Notes under the pieces: model-generated | The model's input: only the letters and a program-made list of their open reading frames with translations | The model's database searches: none | Told to the model about the DNA's origin: nothing | Made by a program: the position numbers and the translations under genes | Part shown: piece by piece, positions 18,125-26,497 of the stretch | How the letters are laid out: each line of letters begins with the position of its first letter | How positions within the stretch are numbered: the first letter of the stretch is position 1 | Source: an uncultured bacterium | GTDB lineage: Bacteria > Myxococcota_A > Bradymonadia > UBA7976 > VGTA01 | Direction: 5' to 3' | DNA: 64,000 nt | Assembly (NCBI GenBank): GCA_943788935.1 | Contig: CALSSE010000003.1 | Span: forward strand, 462,493 to 526,492

Positions 18125-19525
18125 ATGCTACAGTTCTCTCTTCTTCACTATATAAAGCTAATGAGTTGCTCTGCGCTATTTTTTACAAAGAAGATTAAGC
18201 CTTTCGACTTATATCCTTCACCCCTCTCAACCTATCCCTTACTAGCTCTCTTACTCGTTCTCTGTAGTGGATGTGGAGACCCTGCCAATATTGATCAAGG
18301 TAAAGCTCAGGATACTGGTTTGATCATCGATATAGGGCCGGAAGACTTAATAGATGAAGGCGTCCTCGATGCAGGTATCCTTGATGAGAGCCTCCTTGAT
18401 GAAGGCCCACTCGATGAAGGCCCACTCGATGAAGGCTCCCTCGATGAAGGCCCCCTCGATGAAGGCCCACTAGATGAAGACCCACTCGATGAAGGGATTC
18501 CTGACCAACCTAACACTCCTGCTCCACCTCGAGGGCTCGATGAAGACCAAGATGGGCTTGAAGATTATTGGGAGTGGTCTCTCAATGCACCTGAGCTCTT
18601 TAACTGGACTCTCTCTGACACTGATGGAGATGGAGTAATTGATGCTGAAGAAGATGAAGACCATGATGGCCTCAGCGCCTTAGATGAACAGACTCTCTCT
18701 CACCTTTTCACAGAGTATGGTGAGGAGCTTCAGATCTATTATGGTCGCTTACCACATCCTCTGTACCGTGATCTACTCGTTCAGATCGATGAAATGGAAG
18801 ATCAAAACTTAGACCCCATGGCGCTGATGATGGTCGTAGACGCTTTCTCCGCTCTCGAAGTATTCACAGATCGTCTCTCAGGCCTTAATGAACAGCAGAG
18901 CGCTTCAGTGAGCGTACATCTTCTGATTGACCAAGAGCTGACCCCCATCGCTCTTGAAGGGGATTTCGAGACTCGGTTTTCTTTACTGCGGGAGAGCATA
19001 GCTTTCGGAGAAAGCTATGCTTCGCTCAGTACGTCTACATTAGCCAATCGATTCGTACACTTGATCACCGCTAGAGAGCGAACCGATGACCCAAGCCGAG
19101 CAGGAGAAGCGGTGAATCATCCCGATGACCTCTCCTCCTCAGGGTTGATTATCTATACCGATACCATAGCCTCTCAACACCCAAGCTGTGGTATTGACTC
19201 TCCTCCTCCAGTGCCTTTTATAGAGAGATTTGAGGCCCAGGCGGGAACGATCATCCACGAGCTCGGTCATGCCCTCCAATTAGGACATGATACAACCCTG
19301 AATGGAGGGGTTAACCCTTATAATGTGATGTCAGTGATCACCGGATGTGTAAGTACCCGTCAGCGGTACCATGGAGAAGGGAACCAAGATTCAACCCTCG
19401 GCTCTACAGAAGTGGAATTCGCTCCTCGATTTAGCTTGGGGGCTTCAGAGCTAATGAGATTTGACGCTAAACTCTCTGTGGATGTCTCAAGATTAGACAT
19501 GGAGGGTAGTGGGCTAGATCACTAG
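18125..19525 (+). CDS. Metzincin-like zinc metalloprotease lipoprotein
   Basis: A 466-residue lipoprotein. The lipobox VLCSGC places the lipidated Cys at 50 after an unusually long leader; a second ATG (18161) would shorten it. Residues 70-125 are an acidic LDEGP-repeat spacer. DEDQDGLEDYWE and DTDGDGVIDAEEDEDHDG (about 135-185) resemble thrombospondin type 3 calcium loops. The catalytic region is clear: HELGHALQLGHD at 378-389 gives the HExxHxxxxxH zinc site (His378, His382, His388, Glu379), and NVMS (400-403) is a plausible Met-turn. It should cut proteins on the outer surface or in the periplasm. GAGG 6 bp before the ATG supports the start. Confidence 0.8.
   Translation: MLQFSLLHYIKLMSCSALFFTKKIKPFDLYPSPLSTYPLLALLLVLCSGCGDPANIDQGKAQDTGLIIDIGPEDLIDEGVLDAGILDESLLDEGPLDEGPLDEGSLDEGPLDEGPLDEDPLDEGIPDQPNTPAPPRGLDEDQDGLEDYWEWSLNAPELFNWTLSDTDGDGVIDAEEDEDHDGLSALDEQTLSHLFTEYGEELQIYYGRLPHPLYRDLLVQIDEMEDQNLDPMALMMVVDAFSALEVFTDRLSGLNEQQSASVSVHLLIDQELTPIALEGDFETRFSLLRESIAFGESYASLSTSTLANRFVHLITARERTDDPSRAGEAVNHPDDLSSSGLIIYTDTIASQHPSCGIDSPPPVPFIERFEAQAGTIIHELGHALQLGHDTTLNGGVNPYNVMSVITGCVSTRQRYHGEGNQDSTLGSTEVEFAPRFSLGASELMRFDAKLSVDVSRLDMEGSGLDH
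18395..18496 (+). repeat. 15-bp in-frame tandem repeat encoding LDEGP
   Basis: About seven units of a 15-bp sequence (CTCGATGAAGGCCCA and variants) encode LDEGP/LDEGS/LDEDP. Units are nearly identical at DNA level, so copy number could change by slippage while keeping frame. Confidence 0.85.
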
Positions 19526-19655
19526 TTGCAGCTTACAAGTCCTCTGCTAAACTAGGGTTCAAAATGCGAATGTAGGATTGTAGTTTTATGTATATTAATC
19601 TATGATAAAACATATAATTATTTCCTAAGCGTCCATAGTATTCCAAATGTGCATA

Positions 19656-19715
19656 CATGCTATTTCACATGCTATTTCACATGCTATTTTACATGCTATT
19701 TTACATGCTATTTCA
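19656..19715. repeat. 12-bp tandem repeat, 5 copies, upstream of a surface-protein gene
   Basis: Five exact-length copies of CATGCTATTTCA or CATGCTATTTTA fill the 60 bp ending 14 bp before the ATG at 19730. The array occupies the place where promoter and leader should be. Confidence 0.92.
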
Positions 19716-19729
19716 CAGAGTGACCACAG

Positions 19730-22393
19730 ATGAGCAAAACAATGGTAAAAACATTAAGATGCCTTAAGTACATACTTCCTCTTGTTTTGTGCTCTTTCAA
19801 TATAAAGTTTTCTGTAGCACAAGATTGGACCCCACCACGCGCGCGTTGCCCCTCTACTCCCTTTAACTGTGATGTAGAGAACGCCATCAACTTAGGACTA
19901 CAATATACAAGAACCTTGATGCGAGGAGATTACCTCGTCAACGGTCGTCATAACTTTTTTGGGATACTCTCCCTCTTAGAGAAGCGACAGGGGATTGGTT
20001 GGAACGGACCGGCCTTGGGTTATAATGGGAGCGAACCTGATGATCAAGAGATCGTTCGTAACTTAGTGCGTGGACAGATGACCGCTTACACGTCTCATAG
20101 CAACGCCTCGATCGTCCCTTACAATTACTCTGTGGGCGGTGGCCTAATGGGGCTCTCTGTTTATTTAGCCTCAGGAGGACCAGAAGAAGTCGGCGCTAAT
20201 GTCACTGTCACTCAAGGACTCGCCAATGCAGTGAACGCTGTGCGAAACGCTCGCTCCACTGCCTTACCTAATGGAGGTTGGATGTATACTTCACCGGCGA
20301 GCAGCTCAGATCTCTCGGTGACCCAATTTGCCATCGCTGGTCTCTCAGCGGCTCAAAACTTGATCCCTGAGGCTAGTGATGAGTTCCCTGAGTTCATTAA
20401 CTTCATGGTCGACAGCCAATCTAACGATGGAGGTTTTAGCTATCGGGTCTCTGGTCGTGGGGGGAATATAGGTCACAGCACGATGTCAGCCACCGGGCTG
20501 TGGTGTTTGAGATTAACTCAAGTCCCGATCGAAGATGACTCCACCCAAGACGCGCTTCAGTGGCTTCGCACTAACTATCGCTATGACAGCGTCGTTCGTT
20601 CCAACTCTCATTTCACTTATTACTACATATGGGCGGCGGCAAAAAGCCTAAAAGTTTCTGATGCTTACCTCTCTCCCGACTTGCTCACAGGGTATGACTT
20701 CGGAGATCGTAACCCTGTTGAGAGCGGTTATCCGGAAGAACGACCGAGCCATTACTTTGACTTCGCCTACACCCTCTTGTCATGGCAAGACCAAGAGACC
20801 GGCCGATGGGGCTACGGTGATAATGGAACGCCCTCAAACAATTCAGAGGTCGCGGGTCATCACTTCGCTATTCTGACCCTTGAGCGCTCCCTTGGTGGTG
20901 CCTGTGTCGACGTCGACAACGACCAACTCTGTGGGTTGGAAGACAATTGCCCTGATATACCCAACCCCGATCAGTTAGATGAGGACCAAGATGGCATCGG
21001 TGACGCCTGTGACAACTGTCCTAAGGTGATCAATCGCGCCCAAGAAGACACCGATGGAGATGCTCTAGGTGACGCCTGTGATCGCTACCTCTGTATTCCT
21101 GATGGGCAAGTTGAGGTCTGCGACAGTGTAGACAATGACTGTGACAACCTTATCGATCAAAACCTAGACGGAAGCCCTGTTGTACCTCCCGACACCTGCG
21201 ACACCGGTTTGGTTGGCGCATGTGCGCTCGGCGTATCAAGCTGCAGCGATTTAGGACAAGTCGTCTGTCTCCCCGAGAGAGGCCTCATCGATGAGTCATG
21301 TGATGGTGAAGACAATGACTGTGACGGGATGATCGATGAGGGTGTTAGAAACCGATGTGGATTCTGTGGAGAAGAGCTTGAAGAGCTCTGTGATGGAGAA
21401 GATAACGACTGTGATGGCCGAGCAGATGAGGGTGGAGATTTACTCTGTCCAGAAGGACTCTTATGTACCCTAGGCGAATGTGGTCCCCCCTGTCGAAGAG
21501 ATGTTCCGGCTGGATATGAATGTCCCTCTACTTACTTTTGCCAACAAAACACCTGTGTCAGCCTCTGCGCTGGCATCTCTTGTGAAGAGGGCCAAGAATG
21601 TGTCCCAGAGACTGGATCGTGTCGTGATGTATGCTTTGGTGTTGAATGCGCTGAAGGTGAGGTGTGTGTAGGCGGAGAGTGCTTGATCGACTCTTGCGAA
21701 TATGCAGGATGTCCAGAGGGAACTCGCTGCGAGCTTGGCTATTGTCTAGACGACCCCTGCGCTGATCTCGAATGTGGTGAAGACAGCTTCTGTCGTGAAG
21801 GAGAGTGCGTCTTTAGCTGCGCTGACATCTCCTGTGGATTTGGAGAACATTGTGTCGATGGTGAGTGTGCGAGCGCTCGCTGTAGCGGTCTTGTCTGCGC
21901 TGATGGTCAAGTCTGTATGGAGGGTATATGTGAGCCTGACCCCTGTACAGAGAGCTCTTGTGAGGACTTTGAGGCCTGCGTCCTCGGTGACTGTGTCCCT
22001 GATCCTTGTCGATACATTGATTGCCCAGAGCTTGAGCGCTGTGAGCTCGTCTATGGTGTCGCTCAATGTGTCGCTGATTGGGTAGGCCAAATGAGTGAAG
22101 ATCCCGCTGAAGTGAACACCACATTCGACTTCCGAGAGCCTCCAATCGTGACTCCCGAAGGAGGAGAAGAGGGTGCAGGAGAAGAGATGGACGGTGGGAC
22201 TGAAGCGATGGGAGGAGGAGAGGCAGGTGATGAATCGGGGACAATGGCTAGAGAAGGCGCTGAGGAGAAATCTGGATGTGACCAAAACAATATTAGTCAT
22301 CATCGGAGAGGGAGAACGCTCCCCATGACCATCGTCTTCCTATTACTAACTCTAGCGGCGATCAGACGAACAAAAGCTCGACTATCAGTATAA
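19730..22393 (+). CDS. Anchored surface protein: alpha/alpha toroid, calcium repeats, MopE and Cys-rich modules
   Basis: An 887-residue exported protein. A signal peptide (1 to about 30, ending FSVAQ) precedes a squalene-cyclase/prenyltransferase-like toroid (about 35-395), with repeated GG-W/F-x-Y turns such as NGGWMYTSP, NDGGFSYRV and TGRWGYGDNG. Next are thrombospondin type 3-like loops (DQLDEDQDGIGDACDNCP, about 400-445), MopE-type modules CDGEDNDCDGMIDEG (about 460-560), and a Cys-rich region (about 570-785) with repeats such as CGEDSFCREGEC. An acidic Gly linker and a C-terminal SGCDQ, hydrophobic helix (TIVFLLLTLAAI) and RRTKAR tail resemble a MYXO-CTERM-like sorting signal. The toroid lacks a visible DxDD cyclase motif, so a binding role is likelier than catalysis. 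Confidence 0.78.
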   Translation: MSKTMVKTLRCLKYILPLVLCSFNIKFSVAQDWTPPRARCPSTPFNCDVENAINLGLQYTRTLMRGDYLVNGRHNFFGILSLLEKRQGIGWNGPALGYNGSEPDDQEIVRNLVRGQMTAYTSHSNASIVPYNYSVGGGLMGLSVYLASGGPEEVGANVTVTQGLANAVNAVRNARSTALPNGGWMYTSPASSSDLSVTQFAIAGLSAAQNLIPEASDEFPEFINFMVDSQSNDGGFSYRVSGRGGNIGHSTMSATGLWCLRLTQVPIEDDSTQDALQWLRTNYRYDSVVRSNSHFTYYYIWAAAKSLKVSDAYLSPDLLTGYDFGDRNPVESGYPEERPSHYFDFAYTLLSWQDQETGRWGYGDNGTPSNNSEVAGHHFAILTLERSLGGACVDVDNDQLCGLEDNCPDIPNPDQLDEDQDGIGDACDNCPKVINRAQEDTDGDALGDACDRYLCIPDGQVEVCDSVDNDCDNLIDQNLDGSPVVPPDTCDTGLVGACALGVSSCSDLGQVVCLPERGLIDESCDGEDNDCDGMIDEGVRNRCGFCGEELEELCDGEDNDCDGRADEGGDLLCPEGLLCTLGECGPPCRRDVPAGYECPSTYFCQQNTCVSLCAGISCEEGQECVPETGSCRDVCFGVECAEGEVCVGGECLIDSCEYAGCPEGTRCELGYCLDDPCADLECGEDSFCREGECVFSCADISCGFGEHCVDGECASARCSGLVCADGQVCMEGICEPDPCTESSCEDFEACVLGDCVPDPCRYIDCPELERCELVYGVAQCVADWVGQMSEDPAEVNTTFDFREPPIVTPEGGEEGAGEEMDGGTEAMGGGEAGDESGTMAREGAEEKSGCDQNNISHHRRGRTLPMTIVFLLLTLAAIRRTKARLSV

Positions 22394-22577
22394 AGAGACT
22401 AGACACTAAGAAGAGATGATTGAGCGAGCGGTCTAGCATCAAGAGAAAACTCTTGGGTGTGAGGCTCGCGAACAGTATAAAATATAGTTTCATTTGTTCC
22501 TATCAATCACTCATGATTGATTGAGTCAATTGACATCAAACCCTAGTTCGCATCCAAGAGATCTAAAGGTGGCGCTT

Positions 22578-24272
22578 ATGAAGACCATATGGACTCAACT
22601 CTCTCTCATCAGTATATGTCTGTTCACCTCAAACCTTATTGGTTGTGGAGATCCTTTACCCTCTTTGCCCGACATTGATGCAGAGGTGGTGATGACCGAG
22701 GATATGTCTGGTGATGACCGAGTTGACATGATCGAGCCTATGAGTGACCTCGGGGTAGACCAAGGGTTGATCGATATGAATCTCGAGGCAGAGGGTCTCT
22801 GCCAAAGTTGTGATGATGAGAGCCCATGCCCTAGCGGTTATCAATGCTTTAATAATGAAGAGTCAGACGAACAGTTCTGTAGTCTCGGGTGTGAGTCAGA
22901 TGGGGATTGCCCTAGCGGATACACCTGTGGACTGACCGGTGAGAATGATGGTGAAGCGCCCTCTGAAGCAGGCGCTGAGAGTGAACGAGCTCTGTTCTGC
23001 ATCCCTGATGAAGGACGCTGCTCCCCCAAACTCTGTCGCGATGAAGATGGAGATGGGTACGGGAGAGGCCCAGACTGTCTCGGTCTAGACTGCGCTGATG
23101 ATAACCCCGATATCCATGAGGGGGTCAGCGTAGACCTCTGTGATAATACCGATAATGACTGTGATGGACTCTTCGATGAGAATTTCAGCGCTGAGGCTTG
23201 CGGACAGGGAGTCTGTCAAGGGATGACCTTGTGTGAGCAAGGCCGCATTCGCTGTGATGGACCCGAGGCGACAAGTGAGGATGCTAACTGCAACTCGATC
23301 GATGAAGACTGCGATGGTTCGAACGATGAAGGCTATCAGTCGATCTCTTGTGGCTTCGGGGCTTGCGCCCAGCCTAGCTCTTGCATCAACGGGGAAGAAC
23401 AATGTGTAGGATCTACTCCCCCTGCGGATGATGTAGACCTCCTCTGCGATAGAATTGATAGTGACTGTGATGGATCTATAGATGAAGGGTTCTCTATGAC
23501 TTCACAGGTCTGTGACGTCGGAGTCTGTGCAGCACGTAGTACATGCACTGATCAAGGTGAAGTCTGTGATTCACGACCTCCTTTAGGCGATGACGTACTC
23601 TGTGATGGACTCGATAATGATTGTGATGGCTCGGTCGATGAAGGTTTTATCCCAAGCTCGTGTGGGCTAGGGGTTTGCCAGAGCGCTGAAACCTGTATCA
23701 ATGGCATATCCTCATGTGTAGATGGGTCTCCTGTCGGGGAAGATAACACTTGCGATATGTTAGATGATGACTGTGATGGAGTCATCGATAACCTCTGTGT
23801 AGACAATATCAGCCAATTGGGCTTCTCTCTCATCGAGAACACCCCCTCCGCGATCGAGATCGCGGTGAACTTCTCCCATGCACAAGCCGATCCACTTAAT
23901 CTATTGGTGATGCCTACCTTAATGAACCTGCGGTTTAGATATCCAACATCTCTTACCTTAGCGCCAATGGGGATTAACCCTGGCGCTGCTCTCATAGAGA
24001 CCTTCACCGCTAACGATATGGGGGAAGGAGATATATTGCTCAATAATGATGATGTCTTCGCTGGACCTGGACGAGCTAGATTTCTAGTTCCCAACCCTCA
24101 ACCTTTTAGTTTAGATTACGTCAGAACGGGCCCATTGATCAGGCTTCGATTTACCAAGACAAACCAAGTAAGTCCGCTGACTTTTGAATGGGTCACCGAT
24201 GGGGTCAACCCCGCTGAGATCACCAATCAAACCGGTATTTTGCCCGTTCAACTCAATAACGCTGAGTTCTGA
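22578..24272 (+). CDS. Lipoprotein with five MopE-type modules and C-terminal beta domain
   Basis: A 564-residue lipoprotein. Starting at ATG 22578 (AAAGGTGG 8 bp upstream) gives a standard signal peptide ending in lipobox NLIGC, Cys 23; an in-frame TTG at 22521 is rejected for lack of a ribosome-binding site. Residues 70-160 hold Cys pairs like CPSGYQCFNNEESDEQFCS. Five modules of the MopE type follow (CDNTDNDCDGLFDE, CDGLDNDCDGSVDEG and others), each separated by a GxGxCQ/CINGxxxC pair. The last about 150 residues, from VDNISQLGF, form a Cys-free, beta-rich domain with LRFRYP and LIRLRFTK, perhaps cohesin-like; that is a guess. The PKD gene starts 14 bp downstream. Confidence 0.82.
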   Translation: MKTIWTQLSLISICLFTSNLIGCGDPLPSLPDIDAEVVMTEDMSGDDRVDMIEPMSDLGVDQGLIDMNLEAEGLCQSCDDESPCPSGYQCFNNEESDEQFCSLGCESDGDCPSGYTCGLTGENDGEAPSEAGAESERALFCIPDEGRCSPKLCRDEDGDGYGRGPDCLGLDCADDNPDIHEGVSVDLCDNTDNDCDGLFDENFSAEACGQGVCQGMTLCEQGRIRCDGPEATSEDANCNSIDEDCDGSNDEGYQSISCGFGACAQPSSCINGEEQCVGSTPPADDVDLLCDRIDSDCDGSIDEGFSMTSQVCDVGVCAARSTCTDQGEVCDSRPPLGDDVLCDGLDNDCDGSVDEGFIPSSCGLGVCQSAETCINGISSCVDGSPVGEDNTCDMLDDDCDGVIDNLCVDNISQLGFSLIENTPSAIEIAVNFSHAQADPLNLLVMPTLMNLRFRYPTSLTLAPMGINPGAALIETFTANDMGEGDILLNNDDVFAGPGRARFLVPNPQPFSLDYVRTGPLIRLRFTKTNQVSPLTFEWVTDGVNPAEITNQTGILPVQLNNAEF

Positions 24273-24286
24273 AGGAGTCTCTCTAG

Positions 24287-26497
24287 ATGTCTATTAGCAA
24301 TCACCCATGGTTGATGTCCGCGCTCTCTTTGATCATCATTTGTGCTCCTCTTGATGAGGTATACTCACAACAGAACTTAAGTTTTACGATTGACTCACCC
24401 ATTGATGGTGACTGCGTCCCCAATAATCCGATTATTCAACCCGGAGGGTCTCCGGATGAGCCGGGGATATTCCTGCCTTCGTCCGTCCCTTTTACCTTCA
24501 CTGTCATAGAACCTAATGGAGACGATGTCACCTTGAGTGCCACGATTAATGGCCAATCGGTGAGTCTCACAAATAATACCGTCTTCACCAATGGACCAGG
24601 TATACCGACCACCCTCGATTTTTTTGCCCTTGAGGGAGATCAAATCGAAGATGGCTTGGGAATCACTGTAGTCATTACCGCTGAGAGCCCCGCAGGATCG
24701 AGCTCTGATACAATGACCTTTGATCTAGATCGCTTACCTCCCTCGCTAGAGTTCTCGGACACTGATTTAGAGCTGCTTAACTCTTGTCAAGCGAACGCCA
24801 CAGCCCTTATGAACAACATCACCCCCTCAGCGATCGACGCCTACGACCCCTCACCCGTTATCAATACCGATGACATAGAGGAGAGCTGTACCTTGACAAG
24901 GGTGTTCACTGTCAGTGACCATTGTGGTGAAGGTAACACCCAAGAGGTCTATTTTCAGATCAATAAGCCGAGTCCCCAACCGCCACAGTTTGTATTTAGC
25001 GGTGCAGATAATGGAGAGTTTTACCTAGAGACCTACAGCTACTTTGGCGTCACAGATAGCAGCTGTTTTGAGACCGTGGGACTGATGTCTATCGATGGGT
25101 CTGCGCCAACAGAGGTCACCACCGGAACGTACTTAGAGACTCCCGGCTCATATAGTCTAGAGGTCACCGCCGCTGATTGTACTGGGACGAGCTATGAAGA
25201 GAGCATACTCTTCGAGCTCTTAGAGAAGCCCATCGCCGAGACCGGAGGCCCATATGAAGAGCTTCAAGGTCAAGTCCTCTCCCTCGATGGTGGCGAGAGT
25301 TTCTGCCCACCAGAGCTGGGGGGTGTTATTGAATATGCTTGGGACTTCGACCTCTTTGATGACAATGATGGTGGATATGTTCACATCGGTGAGGTCGTAG
25401 ATTTTCTAGATAACAACGGTGCCCCATTTGATGATGGCTCCTATACTGTGGGCCTGAGGATCACCACCCAAGCCGGACAAGTGGAATACGATAATACCGA
25501 AGTCGTGATCACTGATGCTCCTCCAATCTGTGACGCAGGAGGTCCCTACGAGGTTGAACAGGGAGTCTTCTTGACCTTTGACGGCTCAGGATCGAGTTCG
25601 GGTACCCCATCAGAGCCTATCCTCGCTTATCGGTGGCACTTTGGCGAATTCCCCGGAGAGCTCAATGAGCAATTCGCTCCCAACCTCACCGCTCCCGAGC
25701 ATTTTTATCTCGATGAAGGAGAGTATACAATCACCTTAAGCGCTTATGATATCGACTCAGACTGTAGCGTTGAGACGACAGTCTCTGTCATCGATGTAGA
25801 GCCGGTCGTCAGAGACTTAAGCGTGCTTGGAGAAGCTCCCTATATAGAAGGGAGCCTACTAACCTTCAGCGCTGGGACGACCACAGCGGGTTCACCCGCA
25901 GAGCCCATTATCCAATTCACTTGGAATTGGGGAGATAACACGCCAAATACAAGCTCACTCATTGGAGAAGAGCTACGTCGTCCTAGTCATCGCTTTAATG
26001 ACTCAGGTAACTTCAATGTCTGTCTCTCAGTCGACGATAGTGATAGCCTCGTCACCGGTTGCACATTGATCGAGATTACTGACTTACGACCGATCGCTCG
26101 ATTGACCGGTGACCTCTTTACCATCGAAGGAGAAGAGACCTACTTCAGCATCTCAGGTAGCCGAGCTGGGGGAGAGGCCGACCCTCTCTCCTATGCTCTC
26201 ATCGATTGGGGTGATGGAACCAACCCGCAGCGTGTAGATAACTTTGAGGTGACTGACCTCACTCATCGCTTCGAGGCTAATGGAAATCTAACAGTCACTA
26301 TGAGCCTCTTCGACGAAGAAGAGGTAGATCCTGCGGTCGTCGAGCTGGAGATCTACGTCGATGATGTAAGCCCTTCCCCCGTCATTAGCTCTCCTCTCAG
26401 CGTAGAAGAAGGCTTAGAGGCGACTTGGAGTGCAGCCAATAGCTCACCAGGGGCTCCTAGTGACCCTATCGTCAGCTATCGATGGGATTGGGGGTGA
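24287..26497 (+). CDS. PKD-domain surface protein, N-terminal part (frame-interrupted)
   Basis: A 736-residue frame with a signal peptide (1-28, ending EVYSQ). After a beta-rich N-terminal region with HYR-like character (CTLTRVFTVSDHCG) it contains successive PKD/Ig-like domains, recognisable from AETGGPYEE, CDAGGPYEVEQG, YRWHFGEFP, FTWNWGDN and LIDWGDGTNP. The frame stops inside a PKD domain immediately after YRWDWG, where GDG would be expected. The missing continuation is encoded in the following frame (26482-28230). Two single-base changes in G runs would join them into one protein of about 1313 residues. It follows the MopE lipoprotein by 14 bp and likely shares its transcript. Confidence 0.8.
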   Translation: MSISNHPWLMSALSLIIICAPLDEVYSQQNLSFTIDSPIDGDCVPNNPIIQPGGSPDEPGIFLPSSVPFTFTVIEPNGDDVTLSATINGQSVSLTNNTVFTNGPGIPTTLDFFALEGDQIEDGLGITVVITAESPAGSSSDTMTFDLDRLPPSLEFSDTDLELLNSCQANATALMNNITPSAIDAYDPSPVINTDDIEESCTLTRVFTVSDHCGEGNTQEVYFQINKPSPQPPQFVFSGADNGEFYLETYSYFGVTDSSCFETVGLMSIDGSAPTEVTTGTYLETPGSYSLEVTAADCTGTSYEESILFELLEKPIAETGGPYEELQGQVLSLDGGESFCPPELGGVIEYAWDFDLFDDNDGGYVHIGEVVDFLDNNGAPFDDGSYTVGLRITTQAGQVEYDNTEVVITDAPPICDAGGPYEVEQGVFLTFDGSGSSSGTPSEPILAYRWHFGEFPGELNEQFAPNLTAPEHFYLDEGEYTITLSAYDIDSDCSVETTVSVIDVEPVVRDLSVLGEAPYIEGSLLTFSAGTTTAGSPAEPIIQFTWNWGDNTPNTSSLIGEELRRPSHRFNDSGNFNVCLSVDDSDSLVTGCTLIEITDLRPIARLTGDLFTIEGEETYFSISGSRAGGEADPLSYALIDWGDGTNPQRVDNFEVTDLTHRFEANGNLTVTMSLFDEEEVDPAVVELEIYVDDVSPSPVISSPLSVEEGLEATWSAANSSPGAPSDPIVSYRWDWG

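Noticed and set aside
18307..18516. Minus-strand Ser/Gly/Pro-rich frame
   Set aside because: Antisense shadow of the LDEGP repeat.
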